Under the pieces are notes generated by a model. That model saw nothing but the letters and a program-made list of their open reading frames with translations, was not told where the DNA came from and made no database searches. Of a stretch of 64,000 nucleotides of DNA, positions 54,121-62,222 are shown piece by piece. The stretch's first letter is position 1. Every line of letters begins with the position of its first letter. Source of the DNA: Cloacibacterium normanense. GTDB taxonomy: Bacteria; Bacteroidota; Bacteroidia; Flavobacteriales; Weeksellaceae. The stretch covers positions 1,798,001 to 1,862,000 of the forward strand of contig NZ_CP034157.1 of assembly GCF_003860565.1 (NCBI RefSeq), read 5' to 3'. The position numbers and the translations under genes are program-made.

Positions 54121-55350
54121 ATGAGAAAACAACTATTAATTCTAATGGTGGCATTGCTGTCTACCTATTCCTACTCACAGTCTTACACTCAACTTTATCA
54201 AGACCGAGCAAATTTACTCTTACAATCTAATATTAACACATTACTGACAGAGTTAGCCAATCTAGGCGTAAAAACTACAGGAAGTACTGAAAATAATAAT
54301 GCATTTACTTGGTTGCAAAACAAATATGTAAGTTATGGATATACCACAAGCACCACTGCTACTGATTTAAAAATTGAGTCTCAAAGTTTTACCTACAGTG
54401 GCAAAACCAGTAAAAATATTATTGTGACTAAAAAAGGAACAAAATATCCAGATACTTATGTAATTATTTGTGGACACTATGACACCATAGTAGGGCCAGG
54501 TGTAAATGATAATGGTTCTGGTGTTGCTATTATTCTAGAAATGGCAAGATTATTAAAAGATGTTCCTACGGAGTATTCTATTAAATTCATCAATTTTTCA
54601 GGAGAGGAACAAGGGTTGTTAGGAAGTAAAGCTTATGTTACTAATATCGTTAATGGCACTACTCCTAAAATGAACATAAGATTAGTATTTAATTTAGACG
54701 AAGTAGGCGGTGTTGCAGGAGCCAATAATAATAAGATTTATTGTGAAAAAGATGGTACTCCTACTCAACCTACCTCTATGGCCAGCACTTACGCTACTTA
54801 CCCTTCTACTAATAATGCTGCCTCTAATACCTTTAACACTATTCTTATGAATTGTTTTACTTTGTATAATAATGGTGTGGTAAGCCCAGAAACTTCTTAT
54901 ATAGAACGTTCTGATTATATGCCATTTGACAAAAACAATGATGTAAGTATTGGGTTATATGAATATAATCAAAGTTCACACCCTCATAAGTCTACCGATA
55001 CTTATGCCAATATGGATCCTATATATGTATATAATGTAGGTAAAGTAGCAACAGCTGCTGTTCAACATTTCGCAGTAGCTACTACTTCTACTTCTACTCT
55101 TGGAACAGAAAATATAAAACCTTCTGAAGTTCGCCTCAGTTTATTTCCTAATCCTGTACAAGATTATCTTTATTTAGGTATTGATGAAAAAGAATTTGAT
55201 ATTTCTATTTTTGACAGCACTGGTAAATTGGTTCACCGTTCAAAAAACAATCAAATGATTAACGTGTCCTCTTTCTCTAACGGTATGTACATTCTTCATG
55301 CTCAAATTAAAGGTGAAAAAGTGAGTGAGAAATTTATTGTTAAAAAATAG
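54121..55350 (+). CDS. Secreted M28 family zinc metallopeptidase with T9SS sorting domain
   Basis: The 409-residue aminopeptidase-like protein has a signal peptide (cleavage after SYSQ, residue 20) and an M28 domain with the co-catalytic zinc ligands. These are H119 and D121 (CGHYDT), D130 (GVNDNGSG), E162-E163 (FSGEEQGLLGS, general base and metal), D193 (FNLDEVGG), and a later His in QSSHPHKSTDT. Residues about 325-409 form the sorting domain (SLFPNPVQDYLYLG, ISIFDSTGKLVHR, KFIVKK). Export to the cell surface via T9SS is expected. The ATG at 54121 is preceded by a promoter box. The gene is intact, unlike its minus-strand neighbours. Confidence 0.92.
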   Translation: MRKQLLILMVALLSTYSYSQSYTQLYQDRANLLLQSNINTLLTELANLGVKTTGSTENNNAFTWLQNKYVSYGYTTSTTATDLKIESQSFTYSGKTSKNIIVTKKGTKYPDTYVIICGHYDTIVGPGVNDNGSGVAIILEMARLLKDVPTEYSIKFINFSGEEQGLLGSKAYVTNIVNGTTPKMNIRLVFNLDEVGGVAGANNNKIYCEKDGTPTQPTSMASTYATYPSTNNAASNTFNTILMNCFTLYNNGVVSPETSYIERSDYMPFDKNNDVSIGLYEYNQSSHPHKSTDTYANMDPIYVYNVGKVATAAVQHFAVATTSTSTLGTENIKPSEVRLSLFPNPVQDYLYLGIDEKEFDISIFDSTGKLVHRSKNNQMINVSSFSNGMYILHAQIKGEKVSEKFIVKK

Positions 55351-55370
55351 ATTTTTTTACTAAAATATAT

Positions 55371-55404
55371 AATAGGCTGTTTCGGTAGATTGAAACAGCC
55401 TATT
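55371..55404. terminator. Bidirectional terminator overlapping a stop codon
   Basis: Stem AATAGGCTGTTTC / GAAACAGCCTATT (13 bp) with an 8-base loop. It ends the M28 gene and, on the minus strand, overlaps the TAG (55400-55402) of the glycosyltransferase. Confidence 0.85.
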
Positions 55405-56578
55405 TCTTTTGTAGTTTTAATTTGTCTAAAGCGTTTTCATATTCTTTTTTAAGTTCTTGCCATACGAAATTTTTATCAAAAGATTCTACTACTTTATTTC
55501 TGGCATTTTTTTTTAAATTCAATAAAAAATAAGGATTTTTAAACACTTTCTCCATGGCTTTTTGAAGTTCTTGATGATTTTTTTTCGGCACCAAAAGCCC
55601 ATTGACTTCATGTTCTATAATTTCGTTGCATCCAGGAATATCAGAAACGATACTCGGCAAACCCATCGCTCCCGCTTGTAAAACAGCATTGGGAAATCCT
55701 TCACGATAACTGGGCAGCATCAACACATTGCTTACTGCATAGTAAGGTCTTACATCATCCTGAAATCCTACCGTAATAATCTTTTGATTTTGATTTATTG
55801 TATGAAACATCGCCCTCTTTTTAGGATTATGTGCATTTTCTCTGGGACCTACTAAAATGAGTTTTATGTTTTGATGTTGCTTGCTAAGAGCGTCAAATGC
55901 TTTTACTAATTCTCTCACTCCTTTATCTATGACCAGTCTCCCTACAAATACGAACACAAAATCTTCTTCTTTTATTCGAAGGGAAGCTCTTAATTGTTTT
56001 TTATTTTCCTCAGAAAATGCTTCGGGATGATAATAGTCTACATCTACACCGTTTACATTGCCATTGGCAATAATTTTTAGTGGTTTATTTGTAATATTAT
56101 GCTTTTGTAAATCTTCTTTTACACCTCTTCCTTCTGGATAAACATGTGTAGCACATCTGCACAAGATTTTATCCATGATAATCAATGTACGTTTCATGTA
56201 GCCATACTTATGCGGGAAAATTAGTCCAGTAAAGGTGTGCATTCTTACGGGAACTCCTGCTAATTTCCCTGCCATCATGGAGAGTAGTCCTGCTTTTGGG
56301 GTAATGGAATGAATGATTGCGGGCTTTTCTTTTTTAAAATACCAATACAGATTCCATAGTGATTTAAGGTCTTGTCTTAAAGAGATGGGACGATGCATCT
56401 CTATTGTGTGGATATTTACGCCTTCTCTATTCGCTACGGTTTGCAAATCATCTCCTTCCCCTGAAATAGCGGTAACCTGGAAATGTTTATTCAGAAATTC
56501 TAGTTGTCCCTTTAACAAGAGATTCAGTGACATGGGAACGGTAGCGATTCTAAACAGCTTAGGTTTTGGGGAGTTCAT
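55400..56578 (-). CDS. Family 4 (GT-B) glycosyltransferase
   Basis: The 392-residue enzyme has an acceptor domain with FRIATVPMSLNLLLKGQLEFL, IHSITPKAGLLSMMAGKLAGV and RMHTFTGLIFPHKYGYMKRT. Its donor domain has VFVGRLVIDKGVRELVKAF, ILVGPRENAHNPKKR and an EX7E-like LPSYREGFPNAVLQAGAMGL. The HTFTG and GPRENAHNPKKR signatures resemble enzymes that add galactose or N-acetylgalactosamine to lipid-linked units. The donor is unproved. A TAAATTTG box lies 30 bp upstream, and the gene is followed by a bidirectional terminator, so it is probably transcribed alone. Confidence 0.88.
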   Translation of the reverse strand: MNSPKPKLFRIATVPMSLNLLLKGQLEFLNKHFQVTAISGEGDDLQTVANREGVNIHTIEMHRPISLRQDLKSLWNLYWYFKKEKPAIIHSITPKAGLLSMMAGKLAGVPVRMHTFTGLIFPHKYGYMKRTLIIMDKILCRCATHVYPEGRGVKEDLQKHNITNKPLKIIANGNVNGVDVDYYHPEAFSEENKKQLRASLRIKEEDFVFVFVGRLVIDKGVRELVKAFDALSKQHQNIKLILVGPRENAHNPKKRAMFHTINQNQKIITVGFQDDVRPYYAVSNVLMLPSYREGFPNAVLQAGAMGLPSIVSDIPGCNEIIEHEVNGLLVPKKNHQELQKAMEKVFKNPYFLLNLKKNARNKVVESFDKNFVWQELKKEYENALDKLKLQKK

Positions 56579-56608
56579 TTTTCACGGGGTAATGAATGGT
56601 TTGAAATA

Positions 56609-56616
56609 CAAATTTA
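56609..56616 (-). promoter_or_regulatory. Promoter element of the glycosyltransferase at 55400
   Basis: Minus-strand TAAATTTG, 30 bp before the ATG at 56578. It lies just at the edge of the tandem repeat array. Confidence 0.55.
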
Positions 56617-56659
56617 TTTATTCTTATTTATTTCTCACCGTTTATTGCAGATTTTTTCA

Positions 56660-57475
56660 TCAATGGCTTTGCTATTTCTTGTGGATTGTTTTCTTTTTTT
56701 TTCTAGCAGATTTTCGCAGATTATTATCTCTATTTTTTTTAAACGCAAAGATTTTATCTCTTATTTATCTTTTTTAAGGTAGCAAAGAAAGCGAATAAAT
56801 TCACTCCCAAGCGTATGTGTATTTTTTTTATTCTTTCGTGTTTCTTGTGGATTGTTTTATTTTTTTTCTAGCAGATTATTATCTCTATTTTTTTAAACGC
56901 AAAGATTTTATCTCTTATTTATCTTTTTTAAGGTAGCAAAGAAAGCGAATAAATTCACTCCCAAGCGTATGTGTATTTTTTTATTCTTTCGTGTTTCTTG
57001 TGGATTGTTTTATTTTTTTTTCTAGCAGATTATTATCTCTATTTTTTTAAACGCAAAGATTTTATCTCTTATTTATCTTTTTTAAGGTAGCAAAGAAAGC
57101 GAATAAATTCACTCCCAAGCGTATGTGTATTTTTTTATTCTTTCGTGTTTCTTGTGGATTGTTTTATTTTTTATTTCTAGCGGAGTGTTTTTCTTTTTGT
57201 TTCTCGCGGATTTACGCGGTTTGTTTGCGCAGATTTTCGCAGATTATTATCTCTATTTTTTTTTAACGCAAAGATTTTATCTCTTATTTATATTTTTTAA
57301 GGAAGCAAAATAAGCGAATAAATTCACTCCAAAGCGTATGTGTAATTTTTTATTCTTTCGTATTTCTTGCGGAGTGTTTTTCTTTTTGTTTCTCGCTGAT
57401 TCTTTCTTTTTGTTTCTCGCAGATTTTCGCGGATTGCTTGCGCAGATTTTCGCAGATGTTTTTGAAAATTAATAG
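56660..57475. repeat. 154-bp tandem repeat array with GCnGATT words
   Basis: The 1025-bp gene-free gap (56579-57603) is mostly repeats. The landmark GCGTATGTGT falls at 56811, 56965 and 57119 (154 bp apart) and again at 57334 after an inserted 61-bp stretch. A second landmark, CTAGCAG, falls at 56703, 56868 and 57022. The unit reads CTAGCAGATTATTATCTCTA, AACGCAAAGATTTTATCTC, AAGGTAGCAAAGAAAGCG, AATTCACTCCCAAGCGTATG. The far end (57375-57460) has TCGCAGATTTTCGCGGATTG-type words as in the arrays at 16-23 kb. No gene is supported here. Confidence 0.88.
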
Positions 57476-57479
57476 GATG

Positions 57480-57560
57480 TGAGTGTGGGTAATGGATGAA
57501 TCGTGAATCGTGTACGTAAATCGTAAATCGTGAATGTTGAATTCATTTGTAGAACTTGGA
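57480..57560. repeat. Short ATCGTGAATCGT-type tandem words
   Basis: AATCGTGAATCGTG, GTAAATCGTAAATCGTGAAT and similar words fill about 60 bp downstream of the array. It is low-complexity and not coding. Confidence 0.5.
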
Positions 57561-57603
57561 TCTGTTTTTTGATTGACCTGCATGGAACATCCACAAAATG
57601 GAT

Positions 57604-58503
57604 TTACCTGTGGTATAATCCGCCTTGTTTTTTGTTTTGATAGATGGTGTAAAGGTATAAAACAAAACCCAATGGAATCATGGCTATCGTGAGAAATTTT
57701 CTTGGAGATTCTGCAATAAAGCGCCCATTTCTGGATTTAAAACTATGAGAAACATAGTGTATTATGTCTAATAGTCTTTTTTTTCTAGACTTAGAAAGCA
57801 GCATTCCTTGTTTTCGGATGAAAGCAAATCCTTTTGGATTTTTATAATATTGTCTCCACATATTGTTCGATGAACCTTCTGGCTGATAATCAACTAAACA
57901 AACCACTTCATTCAGGGTTGCCAATTCGTAATCTTGGTCTGCCAACAAATATTTATACCCTAATCCTACGTATTTTTCTCCTTCAAAAATGGGATATTTA
58001 GGATATTTATTCATTATTTCTGTACGGTAAATCAGTTTTTTGTCGCCACTCCCGCCGTTCAAATAAAAATCTTCCAACGTAGTAGATTCTGTAGAAAACG
58101 CTGTTCCTATGAGTTGGCCATCAAAATGAGCATCCAATGCGATGATGCCGCTATATTTCTTTTGTTTTTCTCCAAGGGAATTCCATTTTTCTAGAATCAC
58201 TTCTACTGCATTTTCGGGCATTTTATCATCATCATCCACACAGGTATTCAGCACGGTTTTGCAATTTTCGTATGCTGTATTGTGCGCGCCATGCATTCCT
58301 TGATTTTTCTGCTTGATGTACTGAATTTCCAACACCTTCTCGTCTATAAAACCTTGAACCACCTCATCTGTATGGTCTGAAGAACCATCGTTGACAATCA
58401 TCCACACAAAATCTTGGTTGGTCTGCGCTTTCAAAGATTCATACAATCTCGGAAGCAAAGATGCTCGGTTAAAAGTGGGGGTGAAAATGGTGAGGAGTTT
58501 CAT
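57604..58503 (-). CDS. Family 2 (GT-A) glycosyltransferase
   Basis: The 299-residue enzyme has TIFTPTFNRASLLPRLYESL, WMIVNDGSSDHTDEVVQ, a DxD-like CVDDDDKMPENAVEV, and a C-terminal helical tail with one hydrophobic stretch (FLTIAMIPLGFVLYLYTI) that may anchor it to the membrane. It probably adds a sugar in the second glycan cluster. It is not coupled to its neighbours; repeats flank it on both sides. Confidence 0.87.
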   Translation of the reverse strand: MKLLTIFTPTFNRASLLPRLYESLKAQTNQDFVWMIVNDGSSDHTDEVVQGFIDEKVLEIQYIKQKNQGMHGAHNTAYENCKTVLNTCVDDDDKMPENAVEVILEKWNSLGEKQKKYSGIIALDAHFDGQLIGTAFSTESTTLEDFYLNGGSGDKKLIYRTEIMNKYPKYPIFEGEKYVGLGYKYLLADQDYELATLNEVVCLVDYQPEGSSNNMWRQYYKNPKGFAFIRKQGMLLSKSRKKRLLDIIHYVSHSFKSRNGRFIAESPRKFLTIAMIPLGFVLYLYTIYQNKKQGGLYHR

Positions 58504-58675
58504 TTGAAAAGGTTATAAGGTTATGAAGTGATGGAGTGATGAATTATGAGTTATGGGTTATGGGTTATGAGTGATGAGGTTATAAAGTTAAATGTGTCCT
58601 TCGACTCCTCTCAGGATGACAAATAGTGAATGGTGAATGGTGAATTATTAATGGTGAATAGCTCTTTGATTTTGG
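58504..58675. repeat. Composite spacer repeat (TTATGAG units, CTCAGGATGACA, GGTGAAT units)
   Basis: The spacer runs TTATGAAGTGATGGAGTGAT, TTATGGGTTATGGGTTATGA, then GTGTCCTTCGACTCCTCTCA and GGATGACAAATAGTGAATGG, then TGGTGAATTATTAATGGTGA. The same three-part order is seen at 59815-60015. Confidence 0.7.
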
Positions 58676-59812
58676 TTAGGATGATATAACGTAAGGATTT
58701 TTTTTATATTGTTTGACTAATTCTTTGTATTTTTTTTCTAGTTTTTGGGCGTTTTCTTTAATATCGTAGCCTTTTTCTTTAATAAGGGCTGCAACATTTT
58801 TTCTTTCAAAATTATGGATTTCTGCAATTTTTTCCGCCCATTGTTGAGCAGAATTTTTCAAAGGAATGACGGTTACATTTTCAGGAATCAGAATAGACTC
58901 TGTTGGTACGCCATCAGAAATTACCGCTTTAATGTCCGTGGTTTGCGCTTCTACAAATGCTACCGAAAAACCTTCATGCAAACTCGGGAACAGGAAAAGA
59001 TCCATTGCTTGTAAGAGTTCGGGAACGTCATTTCTTAATCCTAAAAACGCTACATCCTGCTCTATTTTTAATTGTTTGGCTTTTTCTCTGAGTTGAGACT
59101 CTAATTCACCTTGCCCGACTAAAAATAACTTGTACTTTTTGTTCCGCTTTATAAGTTCGGCAAAAACTTCCAACAGAAAAGACTGGTTTTTTTGAGTATT
59201 GAATCTTCCAATATTCACCAAATTAATGGTTTCTTCTGCTTGAAGTTCTTTTCGTTTTTTCTCTCTCACCTCTTGATTGAACTGAAAATCTTCTACTTCT
59301 ATCGCATTGTTCATTTGGTAAGAATGACGTGCTAAATTTTTCCCGAAAAGATTTTCTGCTGCTTCTTTGCCACAGGTAAAATACGCATTGATGGACTTGC
59401 GCATTCTTTTCTTCCACATCAAACGGAAGAGCAGTTTTTTGTCTCTATCCATTTTCGCATTATGGGCATGAGCAATAATTACGGGAATGCCTCTCTTCTT
59501 TGCTTCTTCATAAATAAACACGCCCAGTTCTGAGCATTGTCCGTGAATGATGTCATAATCATTATGTTCCTCAAAAAATGTTTTTACCGCTTTTTTATAT
59601 TCCTTTAATTTCCAAGGAAGAATGGGTGGCAATCTGAAAATCTTACTCCCAGACTTTATCAATTCTTGTTCAAAAAAACCCGTCTCTCTGTGCACCAAAA
59701 AATCTATCTGAAACTGACTTCTATCCATATTACGGTAGTAGTTCATCAGGTTGGTTTCGGCACCTCCTTTGTTGAGTACGGTAAAAATTTGTAGGATTTT
59801 GATGGGAGACAT
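58676..59812 (-). CDS. Family 4 (GT-B) glycosyltransferase, EpsF-like
   Basis: The 378-residue enzyme starts ILQIFTVLNKGGAETNLMNYY, with the GGAE substrate loop of EpsF-type enzymes. It has NYDIIHGQCSELGVFIY-like and PVIIAHAHNAKMDRDKKLL acceptor motifs, the VNIGRFNTQKNQSFLLEVF phosphate loop, and the donor motif SLHEGFSVAFVEAQTTDI. It is expected to extend a surface polysaccharide. Repeats surround it on both sides, so it is not clearly operonic. Confidence 0.88.
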   Translation of the reverse strand: MSPIKILQIFTVLNKGGAETNLMNYYRNMDRSQFQIDFLVHRETGFFEQELIKSGSKIFRLPPILPWKLKEYKKAVKTFFEEHNDYDIIHGQCSELGVFIYEEAKKRGIPVIIAHAHNAKMDRDKKLLFRLMWKKRMRKSINAYFTCGKEAAENLFGKNLARHSYQMNNAIEVEDFQFNQEVREKKRKELQAEETINLVNIGRFNTQKNQSFLLEVFAELIKRNKKYKLFLVGQGELESQLREKAKQLKIEQDVAFLGLRNDVPELLQAMDLFLFPSLHEGFSVAFVEAQTTDIKAVISDGVPTESILIPENVTVIPLKNSAQQWAEKIAEIHNFERKNVAALIKEKGYDIKENAQKLEKKYKELVKQYKKNPYVISS

Positions 59813-59814
59813 TT

Positions 59815-60015
59815 TTTTGGAGTTATGAGGTTATGAAGGTTATGAAGGTTATGAGAGTTATGAGAGTTATGAGAGTTATGAGAGTTATGAGAGTTATGAG
59901 GTTATATAGTTATGTTATATGTGTCCTTCGTGAACTTCGTTCGCAGACCTTGGGTCTGTGCTCAGGATGACAAATGGTGAATTATTAATGTGAATGGTCA
60001 ATGGTCAATGGTGAA
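59815..60015. repeat. GAGAGTTATG tandem repeat plus hairpin and GGTGAAT words
   Basis: Five or so 10-bp units (GAGAGTTATG) follow GTTATGAAGG units. Then comes the module GTGTCCTTCGTGAACTTCGT with hairpin CAGACC-TTG-GGTCTG (59944-59958), CTCAGGATGACAAATGGTGA and GGTCAATGGTCAATGGTGAA. It is the same layout as the spacer at 58504 with an added hairpin. Confidence 0.8.
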
Positions 60016-60041
60016 GGTACAGGTTCATGATTTTATGAAAT

Positions 60042-61106
60042 TTATTTATTGTTTGCAAAATTAAACATTTGGTTTTTTGATGGGGAATTATTTCTATTGA
60101 TGACAAAATTCATTGTTGATGCTAAAAATAAAACCCAAGTGGCATATTTGTATTTCGCGGCATAGAAAAATACTTTCCAATGGAGTGGAAAATATTTCAT
60201 TTCTAGATTTTGATAGGCTTTTTGGTAGATATCATCGTGTAATATTTCTGAAACCTTCTGTCTTTTTGAGGAAAAAGGCTTTTCTGAAAAGGTTTCGTTC
60301 AAAGCTAACCCGATGATGCTTAGTGCGATTCTATTGTTTAAAGCTTTTCTAAATTCTGCATCTTTAGCCATGATGATTTCTGATATTTTTGCGTAGAGAT
60401 TTTTCCATTGTCCAAAGAGATTGGGTTTGTGTAATTTGGTCAATGAATCGGCATTGATTTTTACATAATTGTACAAAGGCATATCCAAGACTTGAGCGGT
60501 TAGCGCATGCTCTAAATACTGAATATTGAACAAAGCGTCTTCGGTTCCTATTTCTTTGGTATCTGTAAATTGGAATTGGTTTTTTCTGATGATTTCTGTT
60601 TTGTAGATTTTTCCCCAAGCAGTCACTAAAGCGTCGGTTTGAGAAGGGTCTGACAATTCAGTGTCTATTAATCCGACAATTCTTCTTTGGATAAAACGTG
60701 CAGGAAATTTCCCTTGAATATTGAATTTTCTTGGAAGTTTTTTGGTTCCAAACACTCTGTTGTAAGAAAAGCAAAAAAGGTCTTCTTCTTGAAAAAAATC
60801 TGCAATGGTTTTTAAGGCCTCTGGTTCTAGTGTATCATCTGCATCTACAAACATAATGTAATCTCCTGTTGCATTTTCTATCCCTGTATTTCTCGCTCCC
60901 GAAAGTCCTTGGTTTTGTTGATTGATTGCCTTAATTCTAAAATCTTTTTCTGCTAAATTTTCTAAAACTTGCTGTGTATTGTCTTTAGAACCATCATTTA
61001 TCATTAGGATTTCAAAGTCAAAACCTTGTTGCATCACAATGCTTTCTGTACAGTTTTGCACAAAATTTTCTACGTTGTAGCATGGGATGATGATGGATAA
61101 TTTCAT
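60042..61106 (-). CDS. Family 2 (GT-A) glycosyltransferase, EpsE/capsule type
   Basis: The 354-residue enzyme has LSIIIPCYNVENFVQNCTES, MINDGSKDNTQQVLENL, GARNTGIENATGDYIMFVDA with the DxD, and a long C-terminal domain (IARFIQRRIVGLIDTELSDP-like, then IGTEDALFNIQYLE). This is the profile of EpsE-like capsular glycosyltransferases. Donor and acceptor are unknown. Repeats bound it on both sides. Confidence 0.87.
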   Translation of the reverse strand: MKLSIIIPCYNVENFVQNCTESIVMQQGFDFEILMINDGSKDNTQQVLENLAEKDFRIKAINQQNQGLSGARNTGIENATGDYIMFVDADDTLEPEALKTIADFFQEEDLFCFSYNRVFGTKKLPRKFNIQGKFPARFIQRRIVGLIDTELSDPSQTDALVTAWGKIYKTEIIRKNQFQFTDTKEIGTEDALFNIQYLEHALTAQVLDMPLYNYVKINADSLTKLHKPNLFGQWKNLYAKISEIIMAKDAEFRKALNNRIALSIIGLALNETFSEKPFSSKRQKVSEILHDDIYQKAYQNLEMKYFPLHWKVFFYAAKYKYATWVLFLASTMNFVINRNNSPSKNQMFNFANNK

Positions 61107-61126
61107 TACACAAAAACTTTTCTTTA

Positions 61127-61295
61127 AGTATGGCTTCGTGAACTTCGTTCGCAGACCTTGGGTCTGTGCTCAGCCACCGGTTTATTTATTATTTCTTCTC
61201 TTTGGCATCGACAAACTCAGCCATCGGTTGATTTATTATTTCTTCTCTTTGGCTTCGACAGGCTCAGCCACCGAGGTGAGATTTTTTATTGATTA
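61127..61295. repeat. GACAGGCTCAGCCACCG-type and hairpin repeats in the spacer after the GT2 gene
   Basis: This half of the 406-bp spacer (61107-61512) has a CAGACC-TTG-GGTCTG hairpin (61152-61166) and two near-copies of TTATTATTTCTTCTCTTTGG ending CTCAGCCATCGG and CTCAGCCACCG. The TTCGACAGGCTCAGCC motif is a dispersed repeat I have seen in many Bacteroidota. No gene is supported. Confidence 0.7.
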
Positions 61296-61400
61296 TTTTT
61301 TGAAGATTTTCATTGCCTCCTGTCCTAAAGGATGTGAAAATCTTCAAAAAACATCCTCTTATTCTTCGTTCGCAGACCTTGGGTCTGTGCTCAGCCACCG
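61296..61400. repeat. 105-bp hairpin repeat, copy 1
   Basis: It starts with a perfect 16-bp inverted repeat (TTTTTTGAAGATTTTC / GAAAATCTTCAAAAAA) with a loop carrying TCCTAAAGGA. ACATCCTCTTATTCTTCG and the CAGACC-TTG-GGTCTG hairpin follow, ending CTCAGCCACCG. Copy 2 at 62043 differs at one base. Confidence 0.9.
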
Positions 61401-61512
61401 GTTGATTTATTATTTTAGTTTAAAAATTTTTCTTTCCCCTACCCTAAAGGGTGGAAAAATTCTTACTTCTATCAATAAAATGAGTTCTCTTTAGGGTTGG
61501 GGCTAAATCATT

Positions 61513-61914
61513 TTATTTTTCTTTTAATTGCTCTATTTTATTTTTAATCGTTGTCAAAACCTGATTAATATCTTGCTCTACTTCTTCGTTTTTAAATCTA
61601 ATTATTTTTAAATCATTCAATCTTAATACTTCCGTTCGAACCTCATCTTTTTGTTTTTGCTCTTCTTGATTATGATAGTCACCATCAAGTTCAATAATTA
61701 ATTTGAATTTATGACAATAAAAATCTGCTATGTAAATATTAACAGGATGTTGTCTTCTAAATTTTAATCCTTCTAACTGATTATTTCTTAATTTTTCCCA
61801 AAGTAATTTTTCCGCTATAGTTTCATTTCTTCTAAGAAACTGAGCTTTTGAAAATAAATCCGAAGGCGCACCCTTCCACATTCCTTCATCATGATTAGGT
61901 TTAAGTTTTTTCAT
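61513..61914 (-). CDS. DUF559-domain protein (Vsr/PD-(D/E)XK-like)
   Basis: The 133-residue product contains the DUF559 pattern ETIAEKLLWEKLRNNQLEGL, KFRRQHPVNIYIADFYCHKF and LIIELDGDYHNQEEQ, with the nuclease-like D...ELDG core, then LNDLKIIRFKNEEVEQDIN. The family is usually described as an endonuclease-like domain with no proven role and is often found beside repeats. Here it lies between two nearly identical 105-bp elements. Confidence 0.85.
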   Translation of the reverse strand: MKKLKPNHDEGMWKGAPSDLFSKAQFLRRNETIAEKLLWEKLRNNQLEGLKFRRQHPVNIYIADFYCHKFKLIIELDGDYHNQEEQKQKDEVRTEVLRLNDLKIIRFKNEEVEQDINQVLTTIKNKIEQLKEK

Positions 61915-62042
61915 TAAAGTTTTTGTTAAATTTAATACTTTTTGCTAAAACCTACTTTTCTATTGAGCTTTGAAAAATCTTTTCCTCAACACTTTATTCT
62001 ATAATGTATTGCGTTCGTTTTTTTAAACGCATTTGAATTGTG

Positions 62043-62147
62043 TTTTTTGAAGATTTTCATTGCCTCCTGTCCTAAAGGATGTGAAAATCTTCAAAAAACA
62101 TCCTCTTATTCTTCGTTCGCAGACCTTCGGTCTGTGCTCAGCCACCG
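62043..62147. repeat. 105-bp hairpin repeat, copy 2
   Basis: It is identical to copy 1 at 61296 except for one base in the hairpin loop (TTC instead of TTG). It is followed by AGGTGAGATTTTTTATTGAT, the sequence that precedes copy 1. It lies in the 308-bp spacer 61915-62222, which otherwise has no gene. Confidence 0.9.
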
Positions 62148-62222
62148 AGGTGAGATTTTTTATTGATTGTTTTTTTACTTCTATTGCCTTATTTCAACTT
62201 TGCTCAGAATGATAAGGTGAGG

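Noticed and set aside
57350-57583. 77-codon minus-strand frame in the array
   Set aside because: It translates repeat words (ICEKQKERISEKQK-type peptide) and has no supporting context.
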